Below, piece by piece: positions 41,789-50,214 of a stretch of DNA of 58,589 nt. This DNA is from an uncultured Woeseiaceae bacterium. Lineage in GTDB: Bacteria > Pseudomonadota > Gammaproteobacteria > Steroidobacterales > Woeseiaceae. Made by a program: the position numbers and the translations under genes. Every line of letters starts with the position of its first letter. Position 1 is the first letter of the stretch. The notes below the pieces were generated by a model that saw only the letters and a program-made list of their open reading frames with translations, was not told the origin of the DNA and did not search any database. Where the stretch lies: contig CAMYMR010000004.1 of assembly GCA_947259285.1 (NCBI GenBank), forward strand, positions 56,797-115,385, given 5' to 3'.

Positions 41789-42145
41789 ATGAACAAGATG
41801 ACTACTGTAGCGCTAATCGCCAGCGGCCTGTTATTTCTGGATGCCCCGGAAGCCGCCGCCCACAGCGAGGTACGCGTAACCTACCAGCCGTCGGCGTACT
41901 ATCGATTCGAACACCGGCGCCCGCAGCACATGCCATACTGGCTGAAGCGGGACCGAGGTTTTCGAAAGTGGTATCGAAGCACGCGCCTGCGTCAGCACCG
42001 GCATCTCTCCTGGCACCGATTATTCGATATCTATCACTGGGAACGCGTTGCAAAACGAAAGCATCGTCGTGCCAATCGTTATGTCGACAATCACCATCAT
42101 TATCCCTATCGAGATCGGTACGAGCGACGCAGGTACAGACATTAA
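41789..42145 (+). CDS. Secreted basic His/Arg/Tyr-rich protein, 118 aa
   Basis: An N-terminal signal MNKMTTVALIASGLLFLDAP with AAAHS is followed by a mature part very rich in Arg, His, Tyr and Trp (for example DNHHHYPYRDRYERRRYRH near the C-terminus). agcggag lies just before the ATG. Composition could suit metal, nucleic-acid or polyanion binding in the periplasm, but I recognise no family. A strong terminator 30 bases after the stop makes it a single-gene unit. Confidence 0.75.
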   Translation: MNKMTTVALIASGLLFLDAPEAAAHSEVRVTYQPSAYYRFEHRRPQHMPYWLKRDRGFRKWYRSTRLRQHRHLSWHRLFDIYHWERVAKRKHRRANRYVDNHHHYPYRDRYERRRYRH

Positions 42146-42175
42146 GTTATCCAGATTTGTCGCCTGAATCCGATC

Positions 42176-42206
42176 AGCCGGCCCGAATATCGTCGGGCCG
42201 GCTTTC
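42176..42206 (+). terminator. Intrinsic terminator after the His/Arg-rich protein
   Basis: Perfect 11-bp arms agccggcccga and tcgggccggct with a 6-base loop, followed by ttc. The T-run is short but the stem is strong. Confidence 0.75.
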
Positions 42207-42267
42207 ACTGCGAACGAGTCTGCTGTAAAACTGGATACTCGATGTACTCGAAAAACCCGTTTTCTTC

Positions 42268-43353
42268 ATGACACTGGAACAACTGCGCAACAACCTCTCG
42301 GCGCTCGATCGGCGGCTGGTAGAGCTCATCGCCGAACGACAGCAGATCGTCGGCGCTATCGGCAAGAACAAACTTGAAAGCGGAGCCGGGACGCGCGACT
42401 ACGCGCGCGAAAAAGACGTACTCGACATGGGGCGCGAGCAGGCGAAACAGCTGGGCGTCGACCCGGACCTCGTGGAGAGCATTCTGCAGCAGCTTATTCG
42501 GACGTCGCTGGAAAGCCAGGAGCGCGATCGGGTTATCGCCGAGGGCAAAGGGGACGGACGCCGCGCGCTCGTCATCGGCGGCGCCGGCAAAATGGGCCGC
42601 TGGTTCGTGGATTTCTTCGCGTCCCAGGGTTTCGCGACGACGATCGCCGATTCCGCCGTCGACGATGCGCGCGGCCAGTACAAGAACTGGACTGATGCCG
42701 GCGTTGATTTCGACGTTATCGTCGTCGCAGCGCCGCTGGCTGTATCCGGCCGAATCCTCGCGCAGCTGGCGGTCCTGAAGCCAACGGGGCTGGTTTTTGA
42801 TATCGGTAGTTTGAAGTCACCTTTGATGGATGGCCTCCGCGAGCTCAGGTCGGCGGGCTGTCGCGTGACCTCTCTGCATCCGATGTTTGGCCCGAATACT
42901 CGCCTGTTATCTGGCCGGCACCTGATCATCTGTGACGTGGGAGATAGCGACGCGACGGCGGCCGCAAAGGAGCTATTCGCGTCGACAATGGTTGAGCAGC
43001 TCGACATGGGGCTCGAGGATCACGATCGCCTTATCGCCTATGTGCTCGGTTTGTCGCACGCGCTGAATATCGCGTTCTTTACTGCGCTGGCCGAGAGCGG
43101 CGAAGCTGCCCCGAAACTTGCCAGATTGTCCTCCACGACATTTGACTCGCAGCTACTTGTGTCCGCGGCGGTAGCCGAGGACAACCCGTACCTGTATTTC
43201 GAAATTCAGAATCTCAACAAATTTGGTCTCGGACCGCTGGATGCGCTGTGCGATGCGGCGGCCCGCATCCGTGAGACGGTCGCCGCCGGTGACGAAGAGG
43301 CCTTCGTTGATCTAATGCAGAAAGGCCGCGAATACCTTGCGCTGAGAGGCTAA
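42268..43353 (+). CDS. tyrA: Bifunctional chorismate mutase / prephenate dehydrogenase (T-protein)
   Basis: 361 aa, the size of the E. coli T-protein. Residues about 1-85 are an AroQ chorismate mutase (MTLEQLRNNLSALDRRLVEL, ERQQIVGAIGKNK). A Rossmann dehydrogenase follows (VIGGAGKMGRWFVDFFASQG; FDIGSLKSP; SLHPMFGPNTRLLSGRH). It makes 4-hydroxyphenylpyruvate for tyrosine synthesis. The diguanylate-cyclase gene begins 4 bases after its stop, an unusual neighbour for an amino-acid enzyme. Confidence 0.95.
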   Translation: MTLEQLRNNLSALDRRLVELIAERQQIVGAIGKNKLESGAGTRDYAREKDVLDMGREQAKQLGVDPDLVESILQQLIRTSLESQERDRVIAEGKGDGRRALVIGGAGKMGRWFVDFFASQGFATTIADSAVDDARGQYKNWTDAGVDFDVIVVAAPLAVSGRILAQLAVLKPTGLVFDIGSLKSPLMDGLRELRSAGCRVTSLHPMFGPNTRLLSGRHLIICDVGDSDATAAAKELFASTMVEQLDMGLEDHDRLIAYVLGLSHALNIAFFTALAESGEAAPKLARLSSTTFDSQLLVSAAVAEDNPYLYFEIQNLNKFGLGPLDALCDAAARIRETVAAGDEEAFVDLMQKGREYLALRG

Positions 43354-43357
43354 GCGT

Positions 43358-44458
43358 ATGGCAAACATCGAGGAACTGACTGAGGAGCTTGAAGCGACCA
43401 ACCGCAAGCTCGAGGCGATGACGGCGGCGGTTGCCAGCAACGACGAGAAAATGCGCCGGACGCATCGACGTGAGCTGCGCCTGCTGCAGGCCGATACGCT
43501 CGACTCTCTGATCTACGCTATGACGGAGGGCTTGCGGGTGAGCTACGGCCTCGAATACGTAAGTCTGGTGCTCTGCGATCCTGATCACGATGTTCGCCAT
43601 TTGCTGATCGCAAACGGCACGCCCGCCGAAGATTTCGACAGTCTGCTGATCGTTGAGTCAATGACGGGTCTCGCGCCGCAGTACATTTCGCTGCAACGAC
43701 CATGGCTGGGTGCTTTCACCCATTGTGACCATCAGCTGATATGTCCTCGGGCGGACGAGGCCGAGAGCATCGCGATGATTCCTCTGACGTACCGCCAAAA
43801 GCTGCTTGGCAGTATCAATCTCTGCAGCGCTGACCCCGATCGTTTTACACGGGCGCATGCCACTGATTTTCTCGCGCATCTTGGCGTTATCGCCTCGTTC
43901 TGCGTCGAGAACGCTGTGAACCGGGCGCGACTGTTGCGCAGCGGATTCACGGACGTTCTTACCGGGTGGCACAATCGCCGTTATCTCAGCGTTCGCCTGA
44001 GCGAAGAGTTAGCGCGCGCCCGTCGCGACGGCTCGCGGCTGGTGTGCCTGATGCTGGACATCGATCATTTCAAACGGGTCAATGACAACTGGGGACACGC
44101 CGCGGGTGATGTAGTACTGCGAGAAATCGCGCAGCGGATCGAATCCCAGGTTCGCGCAAGCGATGTTGCGGCACGGTACGGCGGCGAGGAATTCGTCGTG
44201 TTGCTGCCGGGCACTGAGGTTGGTTCCGCGATGCTGCTTGCCGAACGGATTCGAACGGCCGTTTCTGCGAAACCTGTCGATTTGCCAAACGGTGACTCGG
44301 TGACGATTACGGCGTCGATTGGTATTTCAGAGGTTCATCCTGCGCCGCAGGCGATCGATCTCAAGACTGTCGGCGATGCGCTGATCGCACGTGCCGACGT
44401 CGCGCTGTACGCGGCGAAATCGGCCGGCCGTGATCGCGTTGTGGTCGAGGCGGCATGA
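43358..44458 (+). CDS. Diguanylate cyclase with N-terminal DUF484/GAF-like domain
   Basis: 366 aa cytoplasmic protein. A short coiled coil (residues 1-45) leads to a DUF484/GAF-like sensor (about 46-200; RVSYGLEYVSLVLCDPDH, MIPLTYRQKLLGSINLCSAD). The GGDEF domain has DVLTGWHNRRY, MLDIDHFKRVNDNWGH, and the active-site RYGGEEFVVLLPG. RASD five residues before GGEEF is the inhibitory c-di-GMP site. It should make c-di-GMP, which controls type IV pili and surface attachment. It follows tyrA by 4 bases, and the next gene overlaps its stop in ATGA. Confidence 0.94.
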   Translation: MANIEELTEELEATNRKLEAMTAAVASNDEKMRRTHRRELRLLQADTLDSLIYAMTEGLRVSYGLEYVSLVLCDPDHDVRHLLIANGTPAEDFDSLLIVESMTGLAPQYISLQRPWLGAFTHCDHQLICPRADEAESIAMIPLTYRQKLLGSINLCSADPDRFTRAHATDFLAHLGVIASFCVENAVNRARLLRSGFTDVLTGWHNRRYLSVRLSEELARARRDGSRLVCLMLDIDHFKRVNDNWGHAAGDVVLREIAQRIESQVRASDVAARYGGEEFVVLLPGTEVGSAMLLAERIRTAVSAKPVDLPNGDSVTITASIGISEVHPAPQAIDLKTVGDALIARADVALYAAKSAGRDRVVVEAA

Positions 44459-45348
44459 CCCGAGTCGCCCGGTTCGCTCTGATAGTCGGATTATGGATGA
44501 CGGCCTGCGACTCCGGGCCAATACTGGAACCTGTGGTCGTTTACGCCAGCGCTGAGCAAGAAATCCGGCTTGCCGCAGAGTTCTCACGGTTTACCCACGA
44601 AACACGCGTTCCGGTGAAGGTGATCGTTGGTGACAGCAACGTGCTTACCGACAACGTCATTGACAACCGCGGCACGCCGGCTGCGGACGTTTTGCTGACC
44701 TCCAATGTTGCAGACATTTGGCGCGCCGCCGATCGAGGTGCGCTACGGCCGCTGACGGGCACGGCCGTGGTTGACGTGCCGCCGCTTATCAGGGATCCCG
44801 ACCGGCTTTGGGCAGCGATTCAGGTCCGGTATGCGATTATCGGCGTTTCGCCCGATGCCGGGCATACAGGCCCTGGCAGCTACGCAGATTTGGCGAAGTC
44901 CGACTTTCGCGGGTCAGTGTGTCTTTCCTCTGTAGTGCTCCCGCTCAACCGATCACTGGTCGCGATGCTGGCCGAAGACCTCGGCGTCAAACCTGCCGAA
45001 CGCATCGTGCGGGCCTGGGTGAGAAATCTGGGGGCGGAGCCTTTTGCAACCGAGGGTGAATTGCTTGATGCACTGCGATCCGGCACTTGCGCATACGCAA
45101 TCTTTTCGAGCTCGATCGATAGCGAGGGCCTGTCCACTATCCGACCAAACCCGCTCTATCTGGATATCGATGGCATTGGCGTCGCGCGGCATGCGCATAA
45201 CCCCGCATCGGCGCAAGCCCTTGTCGACTGGCTGCTGCGAGAGACACGCTTGCGCGGCCCCGAATTGTCCAATGGCAAGAACATCGGAGTTGCGGGCTGG
45301 CGGGACGAAGACGCAAGGCTGCTAGCCGAGCGCGCCGGTTATCGATAA
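44455..45348 (+). CDS. FbpA-like extracellular solute-binding lipoprotein
   Basis: 297 aa. The signal MTRVARFALIVGLWMTAC ends in a lipobox Cys. The mature part follows the ferric-ion/thiamine-type binding-protein pattern: VVVYASAEQEIRLAAEFSRF, RGTPAADVLLTSNVADIWRA, RYAIIGVSPDA, and DLAKSDFRGSVCLSS. The tyrosines that usually bind iron are not all evident. No matching permease or ATPase lies beside it. ATG 44455 overlaps the diguanylate-cyclase stop. It may sense a ligand for that operon or belong to a transporter elsewhere. The 3' end overlaps the BtuC-like gene by 10 bases. Confidence 0.8.
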   Translation: MTRVARFALIVGLWMTACDSGPILEPVVVYASAEQEIRLAAEFSRFTHETRVPVKVIVGDSNVLTDNVIDNRGTPAADVLLTSNVADIWRAADRGALRPLTGTAVVDVPPLIRDPDRLWAAIQVRYAIIGVSPDAGHTGPGSYADLAKSDFRGSVCLSSVVLPLNRSLVAMLAEDLGVKPAERIVRAWVRNLGAEPFATEGELLDALRSGTCAYAIFSSSIDSEGLSTIRPNPLYLDIDGIGVARHAHNPASAQALVDWLLRETRLRGPELSNGKNIGVAGWRDEDARLLAERAGYR

Positions 45349-46328
45349 CGCGACTGCCGAGCCCGGCTCATCAGAATCAAAAACAGGGGCACGCCGATCG
45401 CGGCCGTCAATGCCCCGACAGGCAGTTGTCGCGGCGCCATCAATGTACGTGCCATCGTGTCGGCGACGACCAGTAAAGCGCCGCCTGCAATCGCAGACGC
45501 TGGCAACACCAGGCGATGGTCGCTGCCCGCCACCAGGCGTACCAGGTGCGGAACGACCAACCCGATAAAACCGATGACGCCGGCTGTGGTGACGGCCAGG
45601 GCGGTCGCCATCGCCGCGGCGACAAAGATTATGTAGCGAAATGCCGGTACGGGCAGGCCAACGATAGCGGCCTGCAACTCGCCGCGCGAAAGCACGTTGA
45701 GATGCCGGGCTCCAAGGGTTCCGCCGATGATAAGTACACCAAGCAGTAGCAATGCCCGGGCAGGTTCGTAAGCGAAGCTCAGATCGCCCATCAGCCAGAA
45801 CAGCATGCCGCGAAGATTCTGGTCCGGCGTCAGTGCGAGAATCAAGGTTGTCGCCGCGCTGAATCCCGCGGCGAGGACAACGCCGGTCAGCAGCAGCCGC
45901 GTGGGCGTCCAGCTGCCGGTGCCATGCGCAATCGAAAACACCAGCAGGGTTGCCGCCATCGCGCCGGCAAAAGCGGACAGGTCTACGACAGCCGCGCCCA
46001 TGCCGAATAACATGGCAAGCAACGCCGCGACCGCTGCTCCGCCGGAACTGCCCAGAATATAAGGCTCGGCGAGCGGGTTTCTGAGTAACACCTGCATGAG
46101 GACCCCGGCAACGGCGAGCAAGCCGCCGACCGCAAAGGCCGTCATCGCGCGCGGCAAGCGCAGCTCAATGACCAGTGATCTCACCTGGGGCGTTGCCTCG
46201 CCGCGCAACGCGCCAAGCATCTCGGAAAAGCTGACATCGGCACTGCCCGATGCCAGGGCAACCATGAGCGCACCCGCCGCGAGCAGCAGCAATCCGACGA
46301 GCAGGATCCCGTTGCGGCCTGTGGACAC
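45339..46328 (-). CDS. FecCD/BtuC-family permease
   Basis: 329 aa inner-membrane permease with about ten helices. Typical segments are VIELRLPRAMTAFAVGGLLA, VLMQVLLRNPLAEPYILGSS, PTRLLLTGVVLAAGFSA, FWLMGDLSFA, and GVIGFIGLVVPHLVRLVAGS (the EAA-like coupling region), then ADTMARTLMAPRQLPVG. GTG 46328 is chosen because aggaga precedes it by 6 bases and it gives normal length; the longer frame is antisense to rppH. It probably works with the BtuD-like ATPase and BtuF-like protein of this window, though a siderophore substrate is possible. Confidence 0.88.
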   Translation of the reverse strand: MSTGRNGILLVGLLLLAAGALMVALASGSADVSFSEMLGALRGEATPQVRSLVIELRLPRAMTAFAVGGLLAVAGVLMQVLLRNPLAEPYILGSSGGAAVAALLAMLFGMGAAVVDLSAFAGAMAATLLVFSIAHGTGSWTPTRLLLTGVVLAAGFSAATTLILALTPDQNLRGMLFWLMGDLSFAYEPARALLLLGVLIIGGTLGARHLNVLSRGELQAAIVGLPVPAFRYIIFVAAAMATALAVTTAGVIGFIGLVVPHLVRLVAGSDHRLVLPASAIAGGALLVVADTMARTLMAPRQLPVGALTAAIGVPLFLILMSRARQSRYR

Positions 46329-46400
46329 GAAAAATCTCCTGGGGCGATTGGCGGTGGATAGTGTAAAGTAAACGGCAGTTAGAGTTTCAGTACGGTTGCT

Positions 46401-46976
46401 ATGGGCAACGATTGGATTGACGCCGATGGGTTTCGCGCCAATGTCGGCATCATCCTTGCGAATGCTGACAACAAGCTCCTGCTTGGTGGTCGGATAGGCG
46501 CCAAGGGCTGGCAGTTTCCGCAAGGTGGCATGCTGGAAGGCGAGGACCCCTTCGATGCGATGTTTCGCGAGCTGCACGAAGAGATTGGTCTCGAAGCGGG
46601 CGATGTCGAGGTGCTCGGCGTAAGCAGTGACTGGCTGCGTTACCGGCTGCCGGATAAATTCGTTCGCCGCAACAGCCGGCCCCTGTGTATCGGACAAAAA
46701 CAGCGCTGGTTCATGCTGCGGCTGATCACTGACGATTCCAGGGTCCGTTTCGATCGTTGTGATAAACCTGAATTCGACCGGGCGCGCTGGGTTCAATTCT
46801 GGCGTCCAGTTAATGAAGTCATCTATTTCAAACGGCGCGTGTATGCGCGTGCGTTGCACGAACTCGGTCCCGCGCTCTTCCCGAATGGATTGCCGCGGCG
46901 TCCGCGATGGTGGCCGAAGCGTTGGCGCGCCGCATTTGACAAGGATATTGCCAAGACCGTCATAGCGGCAGACTAG
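46401..46976 (+). CDS. rppH: RNA pyrophosphohydrolase RppH
   Basis: 191 aa Nudix hydrolase that removes pyrophosphate from mRNA 5' ends and so triggers RNase E decay. It begins DADGFRANVGIILANADNKL, and WQFPQGGMLEGEDP opens the Nudix box, completed by FRELHEEIGL. WLRYRLPDKFVRR and RWVQFWRPVNEVIYFKR are characteristic of RppH. The C-terminal basic tail is common. Divergent from the BtuC-like gene. Confidence 0.96.
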   Translation: MGNDWIDADGFRANVGIILANADNKLLLGGRIGAKGWQFPQGGMLEGEDPFDAMFRELHEEIGLEAGDVEVLGVSSDWLRYRLPDKFVRRNSRPLCIGQKQRWFMLRLITDDSRVRFDRCDKPEFDRARWVQFWRPVNEVIYFKRRVYARALHELGPALFPNGLPRRPRWWPKRWRAAFDKDIAKTVIAAD

Positions 46977-47067
46977 CGTGTCAATCCGTGACCTGGTGCA
47001 CTTCTGTTTAAACGATACGCCGCGTAACATAACGTCAATCGAGTCATACCCGACATAGCGGAGCGCT

Positions 47068-47787
47068 GTGGCCACCAATTCTCATCTGCAAATGCACGGA
47101 ACGGGCAGGAACTGGGCGATGCGAGGCCTGGTGCTTCTGCTTATCGTAATAAGTGGCTATCTCATCTTCGAATTCGGGCGCATTTCGGCGGGCTACGACG
47201 TTGTCGACGCGGCCAAAGACCGGCAGGCCTACCAGGAGCGTATCAAGCGGCTTGACGACGAAATCGTGGAGCTCAAGCAGGAAGTTGCATTACTGGAGAC
47301 GCATCGGGAAATCGATCGAGCGGCGTACAAAGAAGTCGAAGGCAGCCTGATGTCGCTGCAGGCCAAGATTCAGGAGCAGCGCGATGCGATCGCCTTCTAC
47401 CGCGGAATAGTGTCGCCCGCCGACGGAAAAAGGGGTCTCCGCGTGCAGGATCTGAAGGTGACTCGTGGTAATGCGGAACGCGAATTCAATTTGCGGCTGG
47501 TTCTGGTACAAGCGATGCAGCACGATCGCAAGGTATCCGGCGATGTCAACCTCAGCCTACAGGGTAGCCAGGATGGCGTTGCAACGGTCTACACGCTGAA
47601 ACAGCTGATTCCGGCCGATGCCGATCAGGGTTGGGCATTCTCTTTTCGCTATTTCCAGGACTTCGATCGGCAATTGGTGTTGCCCGATGGCTTCACACCA
47701 GAGCGTATTCGTGTTGAAGTGCGCTCGAAAACCCGCTCGATCGAGAGTATCGATGAAAGTTACGCCTGGACAACGAGCCCGGGCTGA
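47068..47787 (+). CDS. Membrane-anchored coiled-coil protein (DUF6776-like)
   Basis: 239 aa from GTG 47068, with gcggag just upstream. One membrane helix (about residues 19-37, MRGLVLLLIVISGYLIFEF) is followed by a coiled coil (about 50-115, rich in Q, E, K and L) and a C-terminal beta-rich domain (FNLRLVLVQAMQHD; AFSFRYFQDFDRQLVLPDGF). I recall such proteins next to bactofilin and erpA in gammaproteobacteria. Function is unknown; a role with the bactofilin scaffold at the membrane is inference from position. Confidence 0.8.
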   Translation: MATNSHLQMHGTGRNWAMRGLVLLLIVISGYLIFEFGRISAGYDVVDAAKDRQAYQERIKRLDDEIVELKQEVALLETHREIDRAAYKEVEGSLMSLQAKIQEQRDAIAFYRGIVSPADGKRGLRVQDLKVTRGNAEREFNLRLVLVQAMQHDRKVSGDVNLSLQGSQDGVATVYTLKQLIPADADQGWAFSFRYFQDFDRQLVLPDGFTPERIRVEVRSKTRSIESIDESYAWTTSPG

Positions 47788-47825
47788 GTGTGTGACGCCG
47801 CAGTTCGCGGTAATTGGAGATGTCA

Positions 47826-48251
47826 ATGTTCGGTAAGAAGCATCGCAGGCACACCGTTGTTGAATCGCTGGTCGGCGCCAACAGCAAGTTGAGCGGTGAC
47901 CTGCATTTCAAGGGCGGTTGCCATATCGACGGCACGGTCCATGGTAACGTTACCGCGGATCCGGATACCGAATCGGCGTTGAGTATCAGTGATATAGGCA
48001 ATGTCGACGGGGGAGTGACGGTGCCGTATGTGGTACTCAACGGCATCGTGCGGGGCGACGTGTTTGCGAGCCAACGAGTGGAACTCGGACCGACCGCGCG
48101 TGTCATTGGCAATGTGTATTACAATCTTATCGAGATGGCCATCGGCGCGGAGATCAATGGCAAGCTGGTCCATCAGCCGGAAGGACAGGTGCCGCTGCTG
48201 GAGCAGACGTCTCGAATTGACAAATCGGCTGCTGCTGTAGGCGAGTCGTAG
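47826..48251 (+). CDS. Bactofilin (polymer-forming cytoskeletal protein)
   Basis: 141 aa. The central beta-helix core has the usual repeats: [71 protein letters not shown] and NGKLVHQ. Short polar tails flank it. ATG 47826 is preferred to ATG 47820 because ttggag then lies 6 bases upstream. Bactofilins self-assemble without nucleotide and organise cell-shape or wall enzymes. The upstream membrane coiled-coil protein may be an anchor. Confidence 0.94.
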   Translation: MFGKKHRRHTVVESLVGANSKLSGDLHFKGGCHIDGTVHGNVTADPDTESALSISDIGNVDGGVTVPYVVLNGIVRGDVFASQRVELGPTARVIGNVYYNLIEMAIGAEINGKLVHQPEGQVPLLEQTSRIDKSAAAVGES

Positions 48252-48283
48252 CAGCCCCGGACGGAAATCAGGAAATAGCAATT

Positions 48284-48646
48284 ATGGTAAATGCAGTATC
48301 CCAGTCACCACCACCGCCGCCGAGCGTCGTATTCACCGACGCGGCAGCGACCAAGGTGGGCCAGCTCATCGCTGAGGAGGACAACCCGAATCTCAAGCTC
48401 CGCGTATTTATTTCGGGCGGCGGCTGCTCCGGTTTCCAGTACGGCTTTACGTTTGATGAGGATATCGAGGATGGCGACAGCCAGGTCGAAAACCAGGGCG
48501 TTACGCTGTTGATCGATCCCATGAGTGTGCAGTATCTCATGGGCGCCGAAATCGATTACAAAGAAGATCTTCAGGGTGCGCAGTTCATCATCCGGAATCC
48601 AAATGCACAAACCACCTGCGGCTGCGGATCGTCTTTTACCGTCTGA
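48284..48646 (+). CDS. erpA: Iron-sulfur cluster insertion protein ErpA
   Basis: 120 aa A-type carrier. It has [40 protein letters not shown] (first Cys), [18 protein letters not shown], and the C-terminal CGCGSSFTV (two further Cys). These three cysteines hold the cluster for transfer to apo-proteins such as IspG and IspH. A poly-Pro stretch follows the first residues. The ppx gene begins inside its 3' end. Confidence 0.97.
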   Translation: MVNAVSQSPPPPPSVVFTDAAATKVGQLIAEEDNPNLKLRVFISGGGCSGFQYGFTFDEDIEDGDSQVENQGVTLLIDPMSVQYLMGAEIDYKEDLQGAQFIIRNPNAQTTCGCGSSFTV

Positions 48647-50144
48647 GCTCACCCAGCCCGAAATAATCGCAGCCGTTGATCTCGGCTCAAACAGTTTTCA
48701 TATGATCGTCGGCGAGCTGCGCCACGGGCAGCTCGCGATCCTCGATAGAATCCGCGAGACCGTCAGGCTCGCCGAAGGCCTGTCACCGACCGGCGATCTT
48801 CTCGACGATGCCCGGCAAAGGGCGATTGCCTGTCTGTCACAATTTGGCGAGCGGCTGCGGGAAATGCATGCCGGTAACGTCCGTGCCGCCGGAACCAGCA
48901 CGATTCGACGAGCCCGGGAAGACTCGTCGTTCATGACAGAGGCCGAAGACGCGCTGGGCCATCCGATCGAGATCATTTCGGGAATCGAGGAAGCGCGCCT
49001 CATCTACAATGGTGTGACGCACAGCCTTCCCCCCGCAGATGGCCTGAGGCTGGTAATGGATATCGGTGGTGGCAGCACCGAACTCATACTCGGACAGGGC
49101 CGACAGCCCAAGGCGCTCGAAAGCTTGCAGTTGGGCTGCGTGTCGATGACCGAGCGTTTCTTTCCGGACGGCAAGCTTACCCGGCAAGCGTTCGACAAGG
49201 CGCGCATGGCCGCGCGACTCGAACTGCGTCCGATCAAGGCTTTCTTCCGCGGCGCGGCCGATGTCGAGGCGATCGGCACGTCCGGCACCATTCGCTCAAC
49301 CGAAGTCGTGTCGATGAGTTTGGGGATTTCTGATTCGGACATCACGCCGGCAGCCATCGAGCAACTTATCGATGAGGTGTTGAAGTTTGACACCGTCGCC
49401 GACCTGTCTCTTCCGGGACTCAGCGAACGACGCGCGCAGGTCTGGCCGGGTGGGCTGTCGATTCTCGCTGAATTGCTTGGTGTGCTGCGCATCGGGAACC
49501 TGAAGATCTCCGACGGCGCGCTGCGGGAAGGGCTGCTATACGATCTGCTGGGCAGGCTGCAGCACGAGGATGCGCGCGAGCGTACGGTCCAGGCTATGGC
49601 CGGTCGTTACAATGTGGATACGGACCAGGCTCATCGGGTGGCCGCTACGGCGGCAGCGCTGTACGGGCAGTGCGCCACGGACTGGGGGCTGCTTGGCGAA
49701 TTGGAGGCGCGAATGCTCGACTGGTCTGCACGGCTGCACGAGATCGGTCTCGATATCTCTCACGACGGTTACGAGCGGCACGGCGCCTACATCGCGGAGA
49801 ATGCAGACATGCCGGGCTTTCCGCGCGCGGAACAACGTTATCTGGCCTTCCTCGTGGGCAGTCAGCGGCACAATCTGTGGAAGACCCAGCTAAAACAGTT
49901 ACCAAAGAAATGGCGCGTATCGGCATTACGTGTCGCACTGCTGCTACGTCTTGCCGTATTACTGAATCGCAGCCGCAAGAACGACGTAGCGCCGGCGCTC
50001 GAAATTCAGACTAAAAAGAAATCCCTACGTCTCAGTTTCGATCAGGCTTGGTTAAAGGCCAATCCGCTCACCGTTGCTGATCTTGAGCGCGAACAGGAAC
50101 TACTTACGCTCGTCGATTACCGACTGACGTTCGACACAACTTGA
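48603..50144 (+). CDS. ppx: Exopolyphosphatase (Ppx/GppA family)
   Basis: 513 aa. ASKHA-fold phosphatase that removes phosphate from polyphosphate ends and may also act on pppGpp. It has [64 protein letters not shown] and [14 protein letters not shown]. The C-terminal part (about 320-500) is the helical HD-like domain. ATG 48603 overlaps erpA by 44 bases; no shorter start fits the family. The gene faces ppk1. Confidence 0.95.
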   Translation: MHKPPAAADRLLPSELTQPEIIAAVDLGSNSFHMIVGELRHGQLAILDRIRETVRLAEGLSPTGDLLDDARQRAIACLSQFGERLREMHAGNVRAAGTSTIRRAREDSSFMTEAEDALGHPIEIISGIEEARLIYNGVTHSLPPADGLRLVMDIGGGSTELILGQGRQPKALESLQLGCVSMTERFFPDGKLTRQAFDKARMAARLELRPIKAFFRGAADVEAIGTSGTIRSTEVVSMSLGISDSDITPAAIEQLIDEVLKFDTVADLSLPGLSERRAQVWPGGLSILAELLGVLRIGNLKISDGALREGLLYDLLGRLQHEDARERTVQAMAGRYNVDTDQAHRVAATAAALYGQCATDWGLLGELEARMLDWSARLHEIGLDISHDGYERHGAYIAENADMPGFPRAEQRYLAFLVGSQRHNLWKTQLKQLPKKWRVSALRVALLLRLAVLLNRSRKNDVAPALEIQTKKKSLRLSFDQAWLKANPLTVADLEREQELLTLVDYRLTFDTT

Positions 50145-50214
50145 TATCGTATTGTAAGGCCGTGGGGCCGCCGCCTGCGCGAATGAGGCTCCCCTTGAAG
50201 GCCTGGTAATTGCC

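Noticed and set aside
46329-47078. Long N-terminal extension of the BtuC-like reading frame (250 extra codons)
   Set aside because: It is antisense to rppH and has no BtuC-like sequence. A ribosome-binding site and GTG at 46328 mark the real start.
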